DNA of 6,124 nucleotides, taken from contig CAMUJQ010000056.1 of the NCBI GenBank assembly GCA_947089305.1, forward strand, positions 1-6,124, in the 5' to 3' direction. The notes under the pieces were generated by a model that was not told where the DNA came from, made no database searches, and saw only the letters and a list, made by a program, of their open reading frames with translations. Made by a program: the position numbers and the translations under genes. Positions within the stretch are counted from its first letter, which is position 1, and each line of letters starts with the position of its first letter. Source of the stretch: an uncultured Clostridia bacterium. GTDB taxonomy: Bacteria; Bacillota; Clostridia; Christensenellales; UBA1242. Positions 1-6,124 of this stretch are shown piece after piece.

Positions 1-6
1 TATAAT
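1..6 (+). promoter_or_regulatory. Possible -10 promoter element upstream of ftsK
   Basis: The window opens with a perfect TATAAT hexamer 33 bases before the ftsK start codon. If it is a sigma-A type -10 box, transcription would begin near base 12-14 and give a leader of about 26 bases carrying only the ribosome binding site. The -35 element would lie left of the window, so it cannot be checked. TATAAT is common by chance in such AT-rich DNA; the position and the lack of any upstream gene in bases 1-39 are the only support. Confidence 0.35.
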
Positions 7-27
7 TATGCTAGAATAAATTTTTCT

Positions 28-36
28 AAAGGGGAA
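28..36 (+). promoter_or_regulatory. Ribosome binding site of ftsK
   Basis: The purine run AAAGGGGAA ends three bases before the ATG at 40. It resembles the Shine-Dalgarno sequence, although the core is GGGG rather than GGAGG. It supports ATG 40 as the start: the only other nearby ATG (8-10) is in a different frame and meets a stop within four codons. Confidence 0.65.
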
Positions 37-39
37 GTT

Positions 40-3000
40 ATGGATTTACAGACAACTAGAAGAATTTCAACTGGCAAAAAGATATTGGGAATTTCATTTA
101 TTGCCGTGTCACTCGCGGTTTTTGTGCTTATGATAATTTCTCCCGGCGTTATAGCAAAAGGTATATTTGGTGTTTTTGGTTTTTTATCTATTATAATTTT
201 TGGTGTTATGCTATTAATCGGCATTGCACTTTTACGTAATGCAAAATATACTTATCCTATTAAATATGTTGTTTATTTATCACTTGTTGTTTTTGCAGTT
301 TTATCTATTTTTCATTTAATATTTTTTAATAAATATCTTGATTTAAGTTTTGGCGAATATGCCAAAGCTATGTTTAAACATTTCTCAGCTGGAGGTATTG
401 TTTTAGGAACTCCATGTTATTTGTTAACTAAACTTATTTATAGAGCTGGGGCATATGTTTTCTTTATTATTTTAGGGACTGTTTTTGCAGCATTATTGAT
501 TGATATTAAACATGCAGAAAAACAATATAAGAGACTTTCTAGCAGAAATAGAAGTAATTATATAAATTATGAAGCTAAACAACGTGGGGAACTTGAAGTT
601 GATGAAAAAGAACAAATTACTTCTAAAAAAGAAAAACAAAACATTGAAGAGCAACCTGTTCTTGTAAGTTTAAGTAATAGTAATTTTAGACGTCCAGTTA
701 TGACAAATAATGAAGAAGATTCTGCGCCTAAAATTATATCGAGAGTTGAACAAAAGAGTGCAGCAACAACTAGAGCTGAACAAGCTTTAACTGAACTTGG
801 GTTAAAGGGAGAAAATTCAAATAGAATACAAAGTGATTTGGTTAAAAAACAACTCCAAAATTATATTTTAACACCTAGTTCAATTCAAGCTGAACCAGTA
901 ATAAAAAATAATGAACCGAAAAAAGACGAAAATAGCACTATTATTAATGACAACGCGATAAATGAGGCTTCAAGAACCTATCAAAATACAATTAATCCAG
1001 CAAAACGCGTTTATAATAATATTCCAAATATTGAAAATGTTGAAACAGCTCCAGAACCAAAAGTTTCTCCAATTAGAAATAGATTTAATAATAGAGATGC
1101 TGCACCAACAATTGAGCCATTGAGACAAAATGATGCTATTTCAAGAAATAATGAACAAAAAGTTATGACTAGCGAAAATTTAACGTCAATTAACTTGAAT
1201 AGAATTACACCAATTGGGGAAGAAAAGAAAACTATTAAAGCTGAAGTTGACGATATTGAAGCAAGAATAAATAGTATTTTAGATGCTGAAAAACACGAAG
1301 AGAATAAGGTTGAAAATGAAAATTTAGGTGCTGTTTTAAGTGAACAAGTTCCTAATATAATTAATCAAGATAAGGATGAGCATTTAGATACTCAAATGAA
1401 TTCTATACCTATAAATAATGTGGTAGAGGATAAAGTTCCAGAAGTATCACAAGCAAGTTATAACGACGGTGGTGTTTTGGATGACAATGGAGCAATAACT
1501 GAAGAACATCATGAAGAAATGCCTAAAGAAGAAGATGAAGACTCTAGAAGTGAATTAGTTAAAGCATTTATGAAAAAATACAGTGTTCCACAAAAACCTG
1601 TACAAGAAACCTTTATTGATAAGCCGGCTAAAAAGCCTGCGCCAATTTTCAGCATAAATTCAAACACAAATTATGTTAAACCACCGCTAGATTTGCTTAA
1701 AATATATGAAAAAACTTCTGATGGTGATACACAAGAAGAATTGATGTTTAAGGCTGAAATATTAGAAGAAACTCTTGAAAACTTTAAGGTTCCAGCTAAA
1801 GTTGTTGGAATGACGCAAGGGCCAACAGTAACTCGTTATGAAATTCAAATGCCACCTGGAAAAACTGTTAAATTAATTCAAAGCATTGCGAATGATATTG
1901 CTATGGCGTTAGAAGCTAATGGGAACATACGTATTGAGGCTCCAATTCCAGGTAGAAATGCTGTGGGAATTGAAGTTCCAAATAAAGGTAGAGATACTAT
2001 TGGACTTAAAGAAATTATTGAAAGTAGAGAATTTGAAACCGCTAAAGGTTTAACTTTTGTTTTAGGTAAAGATATCGCTGGAACTAATATGTTTTGTGAT
2101 ATCTCTGACATGCCTCATTTATTGGTTGCAGGTAGCACGGGCTCAGGTAAAAGTGTTTGCTTAAATGTATTAATAGTTAGTTTATTATATAGATTTTCAC
2201 CAGAAGATTTAAAAATTATTTTAATTGACCCTAAACGTGTTGAATTTTCTAACTATGCAGGTATACCACATTTAATAATGCCTGATCCTATTACAGAAGT
2301 TAAGGATGCAATTAACTCACTTAAATGGCTTATTGCTGAAATGGATAGACGTTATGAATTGTTCCGTGCTGCACATGTTAACAATATTGGAGTTTATAAT
2401 AATAGTGATGTTGTTAGATCAGGTAAAGAACCAAAACTTCCTGTAATTGTTTTAATTGTTGATGAACTTAGTGATTTGATGATGCAAGGTAAACGTGAAG
2501 TTGAAGATTATATTAAACGCTTAACAGCCTTAGCACGTGCAAGTGGTATTCATATAGTAGTTGCAACTCAAAGACCAAGTGTTGATGTAATTACAGGTAC
2601 AATTAAAGCAAACCTTCCAAGTCGTATTGCCTTTGCTGTGTCAAGTAGTGCCGATTCTAAAACTATTTTAGATGGTGGTGGAGCAGAAAACTTGCTTGGA
2701 AAAGGTGATATGTTATATGCGCCTAAAGATTTAAATGAGCCTAAACGTATTCAATGTGCTTTTATTTCATCTAGTGAAGTGAATGCAATTGTTGAATATA
2801 TTAAGCAAAATAATGAATCTTATTATGATGAGAATATTGCTAAAGAAATTTGCAAGAAAGAGGAAGAAGAGCAAAAAAGCGTTGTACAGAGCATGGGAGA
2901 TGAAGACGGCGGATTAGAAATGATCAAGGATCCATTGTTCTATAAAGCTGTTAAATTAGCCATAGAAACAAAACAGGCTAGTGTTAGTATGATACAGCGA

Positions 3001-3165
3001 CGATTTGCAGTTGGCTTCTCTAGAGCTGCAAGAATTCTAGATCAAATGGAACAGAATGGATTTGTTAGCGCTCAAGATGATAATAGAAGTAAACCAAGAA
3101 GTGTTTATATTACTATGGAAGAATTTAATGAAATTTATAAGTACAAAGATGAAAACGATGCTTAA
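40..3165 (+). CDS. ftsK: DNA translocase FtsK/SpoIIIE, with long disordered linker
   Basis: This is a membrane-anchored hexameric ATPase that pumps double-stranded DNA at the division septum to clear and segregate chromosomes (family knowledge). The 1041-residue protein has four hydrophobic segments (about 15-34, 41-65, 74-96 and 117-155), then a polar linker (about 160-540) rich in Asn, Glu, Lys and Gln. The motor begins near PPLDLL (548). It carries Walker A GSTGSGKS (698-705), Walker B ending LIVDE with D808-E809, and the family motif ATQRPS (842-847). The C-terminal winged-helix gamma domain (about 960-1035) includes QRRF (986-989) and GFSRAAR (992-998); in this family it reads oriented DNA motifs. 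All motor motifs look intact, so it should be active. The linker makes it longer than B. subtilis SpoIIIE (787 aa). Sequence alone does not separate a vegetative FtsK from a sporulation SpoIIIE. It is the first gene of the apparent operon, and rimO follows after 9 bp. Confidence 0.97.
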   Translation: MDLQTTRRISTGKKILGISFIAVSLAVFVLMIISPGVIAKGIFGVFGFLSIIIFGVMLLIGIALLRNAKYTYPIKYVVYLSLVVFAVLSIFHLIFFNKYLDLSFGEYAKAMFKHFSAGGIVLGTPCYLLTKLIYRAGAYVFFIILGTVFAALLIDIKHAEKQYKRLSSRNRSNYINYEAKQRGELEVDEKEQITSKKEKQNIEEQPVLVSLSNSNFRRPVMTNNEEDSAPKIISRVEQKSAATTRAEQALTELGLKGENSNRIQSDLVKKQLQNYILTPSSIQAEPVIKNNEPKKDENSTIINDNAINEASRTYQNTINPAKRVYNNIPNIENVETAPEPKVSPIRNRFNNRDAAPTIEPLRQNDAISRNNEQKVMTSENLTSINLNRITPIGEEKKTIKAEVDDIEARINSILDAEKHEENKVENENLGAVLSEQVPNIINQDKDEHLDTQMNSIPINNVVEDKVPEVSQASYNDGGVLDDNGAITEEHHEEMPKEEDEDSRSELVKAFMKKYSVPQKPVQETFIDKPAKKPAPIFSINSNTNYVKPPLDLLKIYEKTSDGDTQEELMFKAEILEETLENFKVPAKVVGMTQGPTVTRYEIQMPPGKTVKLIQSIANDIAMALEANGNIRIEAPIPGRNAVGIEVPNKGRDTIGLKEIIESREFETAKGLTFVLGKDIAGTNMFCDISDMPHLLVAGSTGSGKSVCLNVLIVSLLYRFSPEDLKIILIDPKRVEFSNYAGIPHLIMPDPITEVKDAINSLKWLIAEMDRRYELFRAAHVNNIGVYNNSDVVRSGKEPKLPVIVLIVDELSDLMMQGKREVEDYIKRLTALARASGIHIVVATQRPSVDVITGTIKANLPSRIAFAVSSSADSKTILDGGGAENLLGKGDMLYAPKDLNEPKRIQCAFISSSEVNAIVEYIKQNNESYYDENIAKEICKKEEEEQKSVVQSMGDEDGGLEMIKDPLFYKAVKLAIETKQASVSMIQRRFAVGFSRAARILDQMEQNGFVSAQDDNRSKPRSVYITMEEFNEIYKYKDENDA

Positions 3166-3169
3166 AGGA
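3164..3169 (+). promoter_or_regulatory. Ribosome binding site of rimO
   Basis: AAAGGA lies five bases before the rimO ATG at 3175 and overlaps the TAA stop codon of ftsK (3163-3165). Ribosomes finishing ftsK therefore end on the rimO initiation signal, which suggests co-translation and supports ATG 3175 as the start. Confidence 0.75.
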
Positions 3170-3174
3170 ATTGT

Positions 3175-4476
3175 ATGCAAAAGAAAATATGTTTTATCAG
3201 TTTAGGATGTGATAAAAATCGTGTTGATTTAGAAGTTATGATTAATGCGTTTTTATCTGACGGCTATATATTAAGCAGTGAAGAAGAAGCAGAGGTGGCA
3301 GTAATTAACACCTGTGCTTTTTTAACTGATAGCAGAAAAGAAGCAATAGATAACATATTTCAAATTGCAGCATTAAAAAATAAAAAATTAGAAAAGCTTG
3401 TAGTGTCAGGTTGTTTACCTAATTATGAATCTGTTGAAAATTTAAAATTAATGATGCCTGAAGTTGATTTATTTGTTAAAATTGAAGAACAAAAAGATAT
3501 AGTAAATTATGTAAATCAACTTTATAATGAAAAGGCAAAGGAAATTGATGTTTATAATTTAACTGAAAGAACATCAACTACAATTGGGTCGGTGTCTTAT
3601 TTGAAAATTTGTGAAGGCTGTAGCAATGGATGTTCATATTGCACGATTCCTAGAATAAGAGGCAAATTTAAATCTCGACCTATGGAAGAATTAATTTTAG
3701 AGGCTCAAAAACTTATCGATAAAGGAATACAAGAACTCATAATTGTAGGTCAAGACATCACAAAATATGGTATGGATTTATATGGTGAGGTTAAATTATG
3801 CCAATTAATAGAGGAACTTTCTAAATTAAATTTAACTTGGATTAGGTTGTTATATTGCTATCCAGATGGAATAACTGATCAACTTATAGATATAATATCA
3901 AAAAATAAGAAAATATGTAAGTATATTGATATTCCATTGCAGCATATTTCAGATAAAATTTTGACCTCTATGAGAAGAAAAACAAATAAAGAACAAATTA
4001 TTTCTGTTATAAATAAAATTCGCGAGGCCAATAGTCACATTGCAATTAGAACTACTTTTATCGTAGGTTATCCTGGTGAAACTAGGAAAGAATTTAAAGA
4101 GTTGTGTGAATTTGTAAAAACTTATAAACTTAATAATGTTGGCGTGTTTAAGTATAGCAGGGAAGATGGAACAATTGCTGCTAAACTAAATAAGCAGGTT
4201 AGTGGATTTGTTAAAGCATTTAGAAGAAAAAAACTTTATAAACTACAGCAAAAGAATTTGCTTTTACATCAGGTTAATGCTATAAATAGAGTATACGAAT
4301 GTGTTTGTGATAATAAAGTTTCTGATAATATGTATTTATTTAGAAATCAATTCAATGCGCCTGATATAGATTACTTTATTGTTGTCGAATCACAAGAAAA
4401 TCTTACAATTGGTGAGTTTTATAAAATAAAAATTGTTGACTATTTAAAAGATTATTTAATAGGAGAATTAGTATGA
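3175..4476 (+). CDS. rimO: Ribosomal protein S12 methylthiotransferase RimO
   Basis: RimO is a radical-SAM enzyme that adds a methylthio group to the beta carbon of a conserved aspartate in ribosomal protein S12 (Asp88/89 in E. coli), using two [4Fe-4S] clusters. The 433-residue length fits the family. The N-terminal domain has the three cluster cysteines C12 (in SLGCDKNRVDLE), C47 (INTCAF) and C80 (SGC). The radical-SAM CxxxCxxC motif is C149, C153 and C156, in EGCSNGCSYC. Further family blocks are GQDITKYGMDLYG (192-204), IDIPLQHIS (251-259), FIVGYPGET (295-303) and FKYSREDGT (325-333). The C-terminus (about 370-433) matches the TRAM domain, with FNAPDID at 393-399. SLGCxKN and QDxTxYGxDLYG favour RimO over the tRNA-modifying relatives MiaB and MtaB. 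All cluster ligands are present, so it should be functional. C146 is an additional cysteine just before the radical-SAM motif. The gene overlaps pgsA by four bases. Confidence 0.96.
   Translation: MQKKICFISLGCDKNRVDLEVMINAFLSDGYILSSEEEAEVAVINTCAFLTDSRKEAIDNIFQIAALKNKKLEKLVVSGCLPNYESVENLKLMMPEVDLFVKIEEQKDIVNYVNQLYNEKAKEIDVYNLTERTSTTIGSVSYLKICEGCSNGCSYCTIPRIRGKFKSRPMEELILEAQKLIDKGIQELIIVGQDITKYGMDLYGEVKLCQLIEELSKLNLTWIRLLYCYPDGITDQLIDIISKNKKICKYIDIPLQHISDKILTSMRRKTNKEQIISVINKIREANSHIAIRTTFIVGYPGETRKEFKELCEFVKTYKLNNVGVFKYSREDGTIAAKLNKQVSGFVKAFRRKKLYKLQQKNLLLHQVNAINRVYECVCDNKVSDNMYLFRNQFNAPDIDYFIVVESQENLTIGEFYKIKIVDYLKDYLIGELV
4461..4466 (+). promoter_or_regulatory. Ribosome binding site of pgsA
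   Basis: AGGAGA lies within the last codons of rimO, six bases before the pgsA ATG at 4473. This near-consensus site at ideal spacing fixes the pgsA start even though it overlaps the rimO stop codon. Confidence 0.8.
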
Positions 4477-5045
4477 CATTACCAAATAAATTAACACTTT
4501 TAAGAATGTTTTTAGTGCCAGTATTTATGTTTTTTTACATGTCCGTTTTTATTCCATATTCTAAAATTATAGCGCTCGTAGTGTTTGTTTTAGCTGCTAT
4601 TACAGATTTTATTGATGGAAAAATTGCTCGTAGCAGAAATTTAGTTACTGATTTTGGAAAGTTATTTGATCCAATAGCTGATAAATTACTTGTTCTTGCT
4701 GGATTAGTTTTAGTATGTGTAGATGGAACAGTTCCAGCAATTATGGGAGCTATTATTTTAGTTCTAATTTTTGGTCGTGATTTTATTATTACTGGTCTTA
4801 GAGCTGTTGCAGCAAATCAAAATAAAGTTATTGCAGCTGATAAATTAGGTAAATACAAAGCTTTTATTATTGATATAGCCGTTGTTATGCTTATATTTGC
4901 CGCATTTAATAACCAATATTCGTTATTTGATGGTTTTATTTATAATATAGTAAGCTGGAGTGTTTTGGGCTTAGGAACTTTATTATCTACAATTTCATGT
5001 GTAACTTATTTGGTTAAGAATAGAGAAGTATTTAAGGATTGTTAA
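4473..5045 (+). CDS. pgsA: CDP-diacylglycerol-glycerol-3-phosphate phosphatidyltransferase
   Basis: PgsA is an integral membrane enzyme that makes phosphatidylglycerophosphate from CDP-diacylglycerol and glycerol 3-phosphate, the committed step to phosphatidylglycerol and cardiolipin. The full CDP-alcohol phosphotransferase signature is present and perfectly spaced: D45, D48, G49, A52, R53, G62, D66 and D70. The acidic residues bind metal and the last is the likely catalytic base (family knowledge). The start MTLPNKLTLLR and the block GRDFIITGLR (101-110) followed by AADKLGK (121-127) are typical of PgsA rather than phosphatidylserine or cardiolipin synthase. About six hydrophobic segments are visible (near 8-27, 31-47, 71-83, 86-106, 127-146 and 158-182). 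The 190-residue length is normal. Its ATG shares bases with the rimO TGA (ATGA), implying translational coupling, and the CinA-like gene begins three bases after its stop. Confidence 0.95.
   Translation: MTLPNKLTLLRMFLVPVFMFFYMSVFIPYSKIIALVVFVLAAITDFIDGKIARSRNLVTDFGKLFDPIADKLLVLAGLVLVCVDGTVPAIMGAIILVLIFGRDFIITGLRAVAANQNKVIAADKLGKYKAFIIDIAVVMLIFAAFNNQYSLFDGFIYNIVSWSVLGLGTLLSTISCVTYLVKNREVFKDC
5034..5038 (+). promoter_or_regulatory. Ribosome binding site of the CinA-like gene
   Basis: AAGGA lies within the last codons of pgsA, ten bases before the ATG at 5049. The spacing is slightly long but workable. It supports ATG 5049 as the start, since the protein from there lines up with the usual N-terminus of CinA. 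Confidence 0.55.
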
Positions 5046-5048
5046 AAT

Positions 5049-6124
5049 ATGAAAGCTAAGTTAGTGGTTTTTAGTAAGGAAGATTTTAATTTTATTGAAA
5101 ATAAAACTATAAACTTTTTACTACCCAAATTATATAAAAAAAATATTGACATAAACAATATTGAGTTAGTTTCACGAAATAAAAATGATTTAAATATTTT
5201 TTCTTTGGATGGATATGATTATTGCTTTATTTTAGCTGATGAAAATGTTTATGAATTTGCAAAACAAAAACTTGCGAATTATGTAGATAAACCAATTGTA
5301 GAAAATAAGTTTGCATCTAATTATGCAAATAGTTATTCGGTTAAAAATCAAATTAAATTAACAAAATTAGATAAACAACATACATTTATGCCAGAAGGAA
5401 GTAGAACAATTATTAATGCGCTCAGTTTGATTTTTGGTTTTATTTTAGAATCAAATGAGGGAACATATTTCTTTTTGCCAAATAAATTGCTTGAACTTGA
5501 ATCAATGATTAATGATAGTGTAATTAAATTTTTAGAGACTGAAGAAAAGCGTAAACAATACTCAGAATCACTCAAAATTTTTGGACTTAATTCAGATAAG
5601 ATCTATACATTATTAAATGGTGATCAAACAGGTTTTGATAAAACTGATGTGAAAGTTATAGATGATTTTCCAGAAGCGACCGTTATTGTAAGATATAATG
5701 ACGCAACTCCTAAAGTTGTTGTTGATAGCTTGCTTAGAATGGTGGGTGAGCGTCTTAATGATTTTATAGTTGACCAAAGTGATAGAACGTTGTCGCAAAT
5801 TGTTATGGAAGTGTTAGATGTTCAAAATAAAAGTTTGAGTATATTTGAAAGTTTTACGGCTGGAAATATTGCACATACATTCGCCAGTGAAAATAAAAAT
5901 GCATCTAAAAATATTAAGGCGTGTGAAATTGATTTAAATGTTGATAAAACACAACCAGTTGTTGATATTATATATAATATAACACTAGATTTACTTATAC
6001 GTAGTAAAAGCGATATTGTGCTTTCTGTTTTAAATGAAGATGAAAATGTGTATTATATTGCAGTTGGAGATAAAAATAATATACATATTTTTAAAGATGT
6101 TTTCAACGCAGATGGATTAAATCC
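5049..6124 (+). CDS. cinA: Divergent CinA-family protein, 3' end cut off by window
   Basis: The frame is open for 358 codons to the window edge; about 30-50 residues are probably missing. CinA normally joins an N-terminal MoCF-like domain (COG1058, ADP-ribose pyrophosphatase activity in some members) to a C-terminal nicotinamide-mononucleotide deamidase domain (PncC). Landmarks in the right order support this: MPEG (114-117), FFLPNKLLELESM (141-153, compare LPGPPxEM), LKIFGL (175-180), VGERLNDFI (232-240), DRTLSQIV (245-252) and ESFTAGNIAH (267-276, compare ESCTGGxIA). Its place between pgsA and the right edge, where recA is often next, is the usual Bacillota location of cinA. Key motifs are degraded. 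There is no GGLGPT near 60-70, LPGPP reads LPNKL, YSNEAK is unrecognisable apart from a possible K300, and the GIAGP-containing loop is missing between LSVL (325-328) and VYYIAVG (334-340). S268, matching the reported catalytic serine, is kept. Loss of one or both activities is likely. The symbol reflects family and position only. Confidence 0.82.
   Translation, partial: MKAKLVVFSKEDFNFIENKTINFLLPKLYKKNIDINNIELVSRNKNDLNIFSLDGYDYCFILADENVYEFAKQKLANYVDKPIVENKFASNYANSYSVKNQIKLTKLDKQHTFMPEGSRTIINALSLIFGFILESNEGTYFFLPNKLLELESMINDSVIKFLETEEKRKQYSESLKIFGLNSDKIYTLLNGDQTGFDKTDVKVIDDFPEATVIVRYNDATPKVVVDSLLRMVGERLNDFIVDQSDRTLSQIVMEVLDVQNKSLSIFESFTAGNIAHTFASENKNASKNIKACEIDLNVDKTQPVVDIIYNITLDLLIRSKSDIVLSVLNEDENVYYIAVGDKNNIHIFKDVFNADGLN

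Noticed and set aside
6..224. Minus-strand open frame opposite the FtsK membrane domain
   Set aside because: It lies entirely antisense to a confidently identified gene, and its translation resembles no family I recognise.
1878..2111. Minus-strand open frame opposite the FtsK motor domain
   Set aside because: It is antisense to highly conserved coding sequence, with no independent ribosome binding site or recognisable protein family.
3175..4476. MiaB or MtaB tRNA methylthiotransferase instead of RimO
   Set aside because: The SLGCDKN N-terminus, QDITKYGMDLYG block, FNAPDID TRAM segment and synteny with ftsK and pgsA all fit RimO better.
4471..4500. Recoded TGA (Trp) as in Mycoplasma-like genomes
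   Set aside because: Reading through the rimO TGA adds only a few residues before TAA; RimO already has its normal C-terminus, Trp is encoded by TGG, and no in-frame TGA occurs within the genes.
5146..5151. TTGACA resembling a -35 promoter box inside the CinA-like gene
   Set aside because: No convincing -10 hexamer lies 16-18 bases downstream, and it is within coding sequence of an AT-rich genome where such matches occur by chance.
5348..5798. Two short minus-strand open frames (5348-5575 and 5613-5798) opposite the CinA-like gene
   Set aside because: Both are antisense to the longer plus-strand frame that shows family motifs, and their translations are of biased composition with no recognisable domain.
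5049..6124. Calling the CinA-like gene a pseudogene
   Set aside because: The frame is uninterrupted to the window edge, has a start codon and a plausible ribosome binding site, and keeps the order of family landmarks; only catalytic motifs are altered.

Overview
The window is a compact, entirely plus-strand gene cluster from a low-GC bacterium. Four genes fill almost all of it: an FtsK/SpoIIIE DNA translocase (40-3165), the radical-SAM methylthiotransferase RimO (3175-4476), phosphatidylglycerophosphate synthase PgsA (4473-5045), and a CinA-family protein (5049 to the right edge, cut off). The bases are strongly AT-biased, codons are A/T-ending, and the ribosome binding sites are purine-rich AAGGA types. 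The order ftsK-rimO-pgsA-cinA (usually followed by recA) is characteristic of Bacillota, especially Clostridia-like lineages. I infer an uncultured or poorly characterised low-GC Bacillota and cannot name a genus. No in-frame TGA is read through, and rimO ends in TGA, so the standard bacterial code applies.

Layout: bases 1-39 hold a possible -10 promoter element and the ftsK ribosome binding site. The gaps between genes are 9 bp (ftsK-rimO), a 4-base ATGA overlap (rimO-pgsA) and 3 bp (pgsA-cinA). I see no terminator, so the four genes are probably one operon running past the right edge. There is no stretch over 300 bases without a gene, and no RNA gene, mobile element, CRISPR array or obvious repeat.

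The gene products act in separate housekeeping processes: chromosome segregation at the septum, modification of ribosomal protein S12, anionic phospholipid synthesis, and pyridine-nucleotide salvage/DNA-damage-associated CinA. Their linkage is conserved synteny rather than a single pathway.

The least ordinary element is the CinA-like protein. Its full-length architecture is recognisable, but the signature motifs of both domains are eroded or deleted (no GGLGPT in the N-terminal domain; ESFTAG in place of ESCTGG, and no GIAGP loop in the C-terminal domain), while the frame stays open for all 358 visible codons. It may be a non-enzymatic or repurposed CinA. A second point of interest is the roughly 380-residue, Asn/Glu/Lys-rich linker of FtsK. 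I found no evidence of a wholly new multi-gene system.
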